DNA from: Leptobrachium leishanense
Lineage: Eukaryota; Chordata; Amphibia; Anura; Megophryidae
Direction: 5' to 3'
Length of the DNA stretch: 64,000 nucleotides
Assembly (NCBI GenBank): GCA_009667805.1
Contig: CM019066.1
Span: forward strand, 6,820,001-6,884,000
The notes under the pieces were generated by a model, which was not told the origin of the DNA, did not search any database, and was given only the letters and a program-made list of their open reading frames with translations. The translations under genes were made by a program, and so were the position numbers. Positions within the stretch are counted from its first letter, which is position 1. Each line of letters begins with the position of its first letter. This document shows, one piece after another, positions 58,174 through 64,000 of the stretch.

Positions 58174-58214
58174 CCAGCTGAGGATGTCGCCTTGTGCGAC
58201 GAAACGCGTCCTGG
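58174..58214 (+). ncRNA. Hammerhead-like ribozyme motif (best in the window)
   Basis: Stem I CCAG (58174-58177) pairs with CTGG (58211-58214). The core CTGAGGA (58178-58184) fits CUGANGA. One unpaired T follows, then stem II GTCGC, loop CTTGT, GCGAC, then GAAA (58201-58204), the palindrome ACGCGT as minimal stem III, and GTC as the cleavage triplet. A very short palindromic stem III is known from hammerheads of Penelope-like elements, which are thought to act as dimers. The single extra base beside the core is a departure from the consensus. No Penelope polymerase lies nearby. Confidence 0.55.
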
Positions 58215-59334
58215 AGACCTGTTGTACCTTGTTTTTATATTTTAAATATTTTAGATCATATTAAATCTTTTTAAAGATTTCCCACGTGTCCCTATGGTGG
58301 TTTTATGGATTTGCCCGGCCTGAAAAAATTCACAAGCGCTGACCTTAGAGCTACGGAAGCTCCAGCAAGAGTGAGTTTGAAATTGGCTAAACATCTTGTA
58401 TAAATTGTTCCATTCAGATTTCACACAAGGAAAGCTGCGCTGTTTTTCTTGTCTTTTATGCCATTCTGAGACGTGAAGAAGAATTACTCCTATAAGGTGT
58501 GGGTTACCTGCGAAAATCATAAGAAACAACCCAGATGTGCAGATCCACTTAGAGCCAGTGATTGGGCTCTATGTTTGTGAGTGAGATATCGTTCGCTGCT
58601 ATATACAAACGCTCAATATTTTGAAATACTTCACTATTGTATATTCTCATATATTTTTTTCATGTACATCTATATACGGTCTGCTGATCGATGAGAGACA
58701 TCAAGACCCTGATAGCAATATAGTTTGCGCTGATCAGATATGTATATGATATTCTAACTATTGGTATAGGGAAAACCACTGTTTCTGATCTAGCATTTGG
58801 GGGATTGGTGGTGGAACGTGTTTTGTGGCGCTTGCCTTAAATTCACAATGTTCCCTTAATACTCTTCACAGGACAGAAATACTTAAATATCCTTAGCGTT
58901 CACGGGTCAAGTTGAGCAGGGAATGGATAGAAACGTAGTCTCTCCACTATTTTCTAAGAGGGAATGGAGTTCCGGTTTGGCCCGCACACTGAGAAGCTTC
59001 TATTAGCCAATCATAACTTTCCTTATAAAGTCACCAGAAATTTGCAATATAGATGACAACTATGATAAATTGATGAATTCCCTAGAATCCAGACTATATT
59101 TATGTTTAAACGTTGATATTAAATTTGCATATGAAGTGGTTGGTTAATGATGTGACGCACGCCAGATTTATTAAAAACCCAGCGTTGTGTAAGTCTCATT
59201 GCCCTGTCGTGGTTTAGCCTGATCAGTGCGATTCCTTTTCTAGTATTTATCGTTTACCGTGTATGGACTCTGGCTTTGTTTCCTGACTACTCTCTAGTGT
59301 TAGTTAACCCTTGCTCTCCTTGATTTTCTTCTGT
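58215..59334. other. No gene seen
   Basis: Possibly the tail of the retroelement whose motif lies at 58174. Otherwise unique-looking. Confidence 0.4.
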
Positions 59335-59880
59335 ACCGACTCCTGGCTCTGTCTAACTATCCGATCTGGTTCTGATTCTGATTCCTGGCTCTGTCTGACT
59401 ATCCGTACTGGTTCTGACTCCTGGCTCTGTCTGACTATCAGTTCTGGTTCTGACTCCTGGCTCTGACTATCTGTTCTGGTTCTGACTCTTGGCTCTGTCT
59501 GGCTATTCATTCTGGTTCTGACTCTTAGCTCTGTCTGGCTATCCGTTCTGGTTCTGACTCCTGGCTCTGTCTGACTATCCATTCTGGTTCTGACTCCTGG
59601 CTCTGTCTGACTATATGTTCTGGTTCTGACTCCTGGCTCTGTCTGACTATCTGTTCTGGTTCTGACTCCTGGCTCTGTCTAACTATCCATTCTCGTTCTG
59701 ACTCCTGGCTCTGTCTGGCTATCCGTTCCGGTTCTGACTCCTGGCTCTGTCTAACTATCCGTTCTGGTTCTGACTCTTGGCTCTGTCTGGCTCTCCATTC
59801 TGGTTCTGACTCCTGGCTCTGTCTGGCTATCCATTCTGGTTCTGACTTTTGGCTCTGTCTGACTATTTGCTCTGGATCCT
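59335..59880 (+). repeat. 36-bp minisatellite, about 15 units
   Basis: The unit begins CTCCTGGCTCTGTCTGACTA and ends GTTCTGGTTCTGA. Some units are shortened by 6 bp or more. Because 36 is divisible by 3 the minus strand stays open (SQTELRVRTRTD-like period); this is not evidence of a gene. Confidence 0.9.
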
Positions 59881-61115
59881 AACTTCAGCTTGTTTTAACT
59901 TTGTTTATTTTGTGTGTGAGTCCGATGTTTTGCTTTTCCAGCTATTCTAAGGATCGGTAGTGTAGGTAGGCAGTGTCTGCATGTAGGGATTAAGGGGTTT
60001 CGTGACAAGGGGCTATTGGAGCCAGAGTTTCAGGACTGTGGCCTGTAATAGGCCCATGAAAGGTAGGCAAATGGCATGCACTAATTGGTTTCCTAGGGGC
60101 TCACACACTATTTTTATTGAGGCTTTTATGGGCCCAACTTGCTTGGACTCATACTGCAACAGTGACAGTCTGGGGCCCCTGTGTCTGAATGCTGCTGGGA
60201 GAAGCTGTCATGCCCACTGTCATGCCCACCTCTTCACTATTCCTCTGACGTCCCTAGCAGCACATTGTATGTTCTGTTCCACTCCTGAACCTGCATGCAG
60301 TAATACATCAAGCAGTGAAACAGTCAAACACAAACACCTGAGACACACACACACAGAATAAAGGCACCATGCCCCTGCCAGATCTTTGCTGGTTCATTAC
60401 AGCTCTTGTGTGCTAAGAGAGAAGTTCTGTTCACCTGCTGCTCTGCAAAAACCTATTTGTTCCTGTTCATTTTGTTTTCCTGGTTCCTGCATTTATTTCC
60501 ACGCTTCCCATCATCTTACAGAATCCAAACTGGTCAGTTTATTCATACGTTCATCCTTCTCCACCCCCCCATCATCCTGTTTATTTGTGCTAATCTGCAT
60601 CCTGGGTTCATATCCTCCATATCCCGGTGCCACCCTGGTACCTGGGCATGACAGAAGCTCTGCATGAAAACAAAGTGAATGAGAGGTGCAGGGCAGGTCA
60701 CATGGCCAGCAGGGGGCAGTGTATTGTACTTGCGGATTAGTCTTTGGTCTCCTATTTCAATGTTTCCGAGCTCTCCGTCTACGGGTCTCTGTAGCTACAG
60801 TATGTGTGTTTGTGGGAAATCACTCTAGAGAATATCTGGCACCGTTCCCACCTGATAGCTCCAATACGCCTGCAGATCTAACATGTAGATCACTGGCCCA
60901 TAGGGCAAATTCATGACGTGGCCAGGCCAGTCCTTTCCTGCACTGCTATATATCTTCCCTTTCTTATACACTATATCTACATAGCAATATATATCTGCTA
61001 AACCATGTGGCTATACAGCTATATATTTGCCTCGCTATATATCCGTATGTATGGTTCTAAGTATCTGCCTGGTTATATATACTTTTCTGCCCGGATATAT
61101 AAAATAAAACATGTC
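59881..61115. other. No gene seen
   Basis: Several short open frames (up to 119 codons) without recognisable domains. A short ACAC run lies at about 60343-60356. Confidence 0.4.
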
Positions 61116-61245
61116 GGGCTTTATTACAATGTTGGTGCTAACTTACCCAGAGCTGTTGTAAACTTACCAGAGCCATTATAGCCTATGGCGCTGTTAAGTT
61201 AACAACAGCTCTGGTTATGTTAGCACCAACTTTGTAATATAGCCC
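61116..61245. repeat. Small foldback MITE
   Basis: Arms GGGCTTTATTACAATGTTGG (61116-61160) and CCAACTTTGTAATATAGCCC (61200-61245) pair over about 43 bp, including GAGCTGTTGT and ACAACAGCTC. Loop about 40 bp. Confidence 0.75.
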
Positions 61246-61899
61246 ATCAATGGGTTAATTGATGAGCAGAAATCTTGGAGAGTTACCACAGTTAGGGCAC
61301 CATTCCCTAGTGAAAGCGTTTGGATGTGTAAGCGCTATCGCCAGGATAAATGGTTCTAACACATGCCCCCCATATTACCTTCCTGACGCTAAACCCGTAT
61401 GAAATCAATTAGCGCATCATTGATTGGGATAGCATGCGCGAGCTTACTGTACTTTGTGCATCCTATACTTAACCCCTTCAATGCTGAGCCATTTCACGTC
61501 TGTGTGCTGAGCTCATTTTTACCGCTTTTGCTCATCATGTTTAAACTCGATTTAAAGCCACATTTTATTATATGACCCAGACATATTATATATCGTTCTT
61601 TCCGGCAGACTCTGCAGATTCATAATATATCATTATAATATGTATACAGTCAGGTCCAGAAATATTGGGACATCGACACAATTCTAACATCTTTGGCTCT
61701 ATACACCACCACAATGGAGTTGGAATGAAACAAACACAATGTGCTTTAACTGCAGACTGTCAGCTTTAATTTGAGGGTATGTACATCCAACTCAGGTGAA
61801 CGATGTAGGACTTACAGCAGTTTGCAGATGTGCCTCCCACTTGTTAAGGGACCAAAGGTAATGGGACAGAATAATAATCATAAATCAAACTTTCCCTTC

Positions 61900-62937
61900 T
61901 TAATACTTGGTTGCAAATCCTTTGCAGTCAATCACAGCCTGAAGTCTGGAACGCATAGACATCACCAGACGCTGGGTTTCATCCCTGGTGATGCTCTGCC
62001 AGGCCTCTACTGCAACTGTCTTCAGTTCCTGCTTGTTCTTGGGGCATTTTCCCTTCAGTTTTGTCTTCAGCAAGTGAAATGCATGCTCAATGGGATTCAG
62101 GTCAGGTGATTGACTTGGCCATTGCACAACATTCCACTTCTATCCCTTCAAAAACTCTTTGGTTGCTTTTGCAGTATGCTTTGGGTCATTGTCCATCTGC
62201 ACTGTGAAGCGCCGTCCAATGAGTTCTGCAGCATTTGGCTGAATGTGAGCAGATAATATTGCCCGAAACACTTCAGAATTCATCCTGCTGCTTTTGTCAG
62301 CAGTCACATCATCAATAAATACAAGAGAACCAGTTCCATTGGCAGACATACATGCCCACGCCATGACACTACCACCACCATGCTTCACTGATGAGGTGGT
62401 TTGCTTAGGATCATGAGCAGTTCCTTTCCTTCTCCATACTCTTCTCTTCCCATCACTCTGGTACAAGTTGATCTTGCTCTCATCTGTACATAGGATCTTG
62501 TTCCAGAACTGTGAATGCTTTGTTAGGTGTTGTTTGGCAAACTCTAATCTGGCCTTCCTGTTTTTGAGGCTCACCAATGGTTTACATCTTGTGGTGAACC
62601 CTCTGTATTCACTCTGGTGAAGTCTCCTCTTGATTGTTGACTTTGACACACATACACCTACCTCCTGGAGAGTGTTCTTGATCTGGGCAACTGTTGTGAA
62701 GGGTTTTTTCTTCACCAGGGAAAGAATTCTTCGGTCAACCACCACAGTTGTTTTCCGTGGTCTCCCGGGTCTTTTGGTGTTGCTGAGCTCACCGGTGCTT
62801 TCCTTCTTTTTGAGAATGTTCCAAACAATTGTTTTGGTCACGCCTAATGTTCTTGCTATCTCTCTGATGGGTTTGTTTTGTTTCTTCAGCCTAATGATGG
62901 CTTGCTTCACTGATAGTGACAACTCTTTGGATCTCAT
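61900..62937 (-). pseudogene. Tc1 transposase with a single in-frame stop
   Basis: Read from MRSKELSLSVKQ (62937) to the stop at 61900 it spans 346 codons including the stop, full length for a Tc1 transposase. The parts in order: helix-turn-helix (IREIARTLGV), GRPRKTT, second helix-turn-helix region (VSKSTIKRRLHQSEYRG), then the DDE triad (ILCTDESKINL, VQMDNDPKHTA, SPDLNPIEHAFH; DD34E). The only break I see is a TAG at 62140-62142, where the copy at 56 kb has CAG (KGQKWNV). The two halves are in the same frame. The W of the ILWTDE motif is C here. It cannot yield a full protein without readthrough. Confidence 0.93.
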
Positions 62938-63204
62938 CTTGAGAGTTGACAGCAACAGATTCCAAATGCAAATAGCACATGTGAAATGAACTCTGGGCCT
63001 TTTATCTGCACATTTTAATTGGGGTAATGAGGGAATATCACGCACCTGGCCATGGAACAGCTGATAAGCCAATTGTCTCATTACCTTTGGTCCCTTAACA
63101 AGTGGGAGGCACATCTGCAAACTGCTGTAAGTCCAACACCATTCACCTGAGTTGGATGTACATACCCTCAAGTTAAAGCTGACAGTCTGCAGTTAAAGCA
63201 CATT

Positions 63205-63384
63205 CAGGGTTATTCAGAGAGCGTGAAAAGCAGGAGAATGATTGGAGAATGAAAAATTCTAGGTCAAAATAGCCAAACCAGAAAAATTCTTCCTTTCATC
63301 TCACTTTCCAAATCGGCTATTTTAACCTAGAATTTTTCATTCTCCAGTCATTCTCCTGCTTTTCACGCTCACTGAATAACCCTG
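63205..63384. mobile_element. CAGGGTTATTC hairpin MITE inside the Tc1 right end
   Basis: The element is 180 bp, with ends CAGGGTTATTCAGAGAGCG and CGCTCACTGAATAACCCTG. ATT is duplicated at 63202-63204 and 63385-63387. The uninterrupted Tc1 sequence AAAGCACATTGTGTTTG is seen at 12141-12157 and 57588-57604. Almost the whole length is a palindrome around CCAAATCGGC. Confidence 0.95.
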
Positions 63385-64000
63385 ATTGTGTTTGTTTCAT
63401 TCCAACTCCATTGTGGTGGTGTATAGAGCCAAAGATGTTAGAACTGTGTTGATGTCCCAATATTTCTGGACCTGACTGTATGTCATGTCCTGCCTGTAGA
63501 GTATAACTAAAAAAGCAATACAATTAGAATTTTTAATCATCTACAGCGTGTAAAGTGTTTATTTTTCACATTTTATCACATGAGCCTTTGCGGTTATATT
63601 TTCTATAGGATGCGCTTGTTAAAAAAATTAGAAATGGGGACTCATTACAATTTTTTTTGGGGGGGGGGATTACGTGCTTTTTAGCAAATGCACCCCATAG
63701 AAAAAAATCATTAGTGCAGCTTCATTGTTCACACATATTTTTTTTTTACTTTGAACATGGTCATGTTAGGTATCATTCGAAAGGCCATGCTCTGGCCTTT
63801 CGAATGATACCCTCCATGAACCACTATCTCCACCAGGGGATTTCCTTGGGAAATCCACTGGCAGCTAGGGTTTCCCCGGCTAACTGACGTAATCGCGCGA
63901 TGACGTTAGGAGGCGAGGGGGGAACCCGGAGGTGGAGATGCCATTCCAAGATGGCAGCCCCCACCGGAGCTAGGCCGCGATTCGGCGCCGGATCTCCGAC

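Larger units (their letters stand above)
61647..63478 (-). mobile_element. Tc1 element, nearly intact, with a nested hairpin MITE
   Basis: The ends CAGTCAGGTCCAGAAATATT and AATATTTCTGGACCTGACTG are complete and TA is duplicated at 61645-61646 and 63479-63480. Without the nested MITE (63205-63384 plus its 3-bp duplication) the length is 1649 bp, normal for Tc1. The inverted ends are about 220 bp. Confidence 0.95.
61473..64000. mobile_element. piggyBac-like element interrupted by Tc1, running past the window
   Basis: Begins after TTAA (61469-61472) with CCCCTTCAATGCTGAGCC and matches 15520-15840 and 17240-18477. Tc1 splits it between ATAATATG and TATGTCATGTCC. Beyond 63480 it continues with GAGCCTTTGCGGTTATATT and a GC-rich block with ATCGCGCGATGACG. 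The right end lies outside the window. Confidence 0.8.

Noticed and set aside
59304..59582. 92-codon frame with SQTEPRVRTR periods
   Set aside because: 36-bp minisatellite, period divisible by 3.

Overview
The window looks like intergenic or intronic DNA from a large, repeat-rich vertebrate genome, most likely an anuran amphibian. That assignment is inference. It rests on the mix of elements: Tc1 elements with long inverted ends, piggyBac-like TTAA MITEs, hAT and Harbinger-type MITEs, CR1-like LINE ends with a TTCTATG tail, and foldback elements. I found no host protein-coding gene, tRNA or rRNA gene. Most long open frames here are artefacts of tandem repeats.

Layout: 1-3.2 kb is a piggyBac-like element filled with two inverted MITE copies and a Harbinger-type MITE. 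3.2-5.1 kb is a hAT-like element with hairpin MITEs nested in it. 5.8-9.2 kb is a foldback element that received a hAT-like element carrying an 18-bp minisatellite and a CR1 LINE end. 10.4-12.3 kb holds small foldbacks and a Tc1 deletion derivative. 12.5-19.9 kb holds four LINE fragments whose 3' ends carry a 39-bp minisatellite, broken up by piggyBac-like and foldback insertions. 20-27.4 kb has hAT, piggyBac-like, L1-like, SINE and Harbinger pieces. 27.8-30.0 kb is a four-layer nest ending in another 18-bp minisatellite array. 31.6-40.6 kb has a MITE, a 6.6-kb array of a 31-bp satellite and a Harbinger-type MITE. 41.8-45.6 kb has two more LINE copies with 39-bp arrays. 46.4-50.7 kb is a second hAT-like element with about 3.8 kb of the 18-bp minisatellite. 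50.7-55.4 kb has minor repeats, a foldback with a perfect 24-bp palindrome and a hammerhead-like motif. 55.4-58.2 kb has a piggyBac-like MITE, a frameshifted Tc1 element and a second, better hammerhead-like motif. 59.3-64 kb has a 36-bp minisatellite and a piggyBac-like element interrupted by a nearly intact Tc1 element.

Many insertions can be checked within the window because target-site duplications or uninterrupted sister copies are present. The most interesting points are: the same 18-bp minisatellite inside hAT-like elements with different ends; a 39-bp minisatellite grown from the stop-codon region of a LINE; hammerhead-like ribozyme motifs; a tRNA-derived SINE sharing the 3' tail of that LINE; and a MITE family ending in CAGGGTTATTC with 3-bp target duplications.
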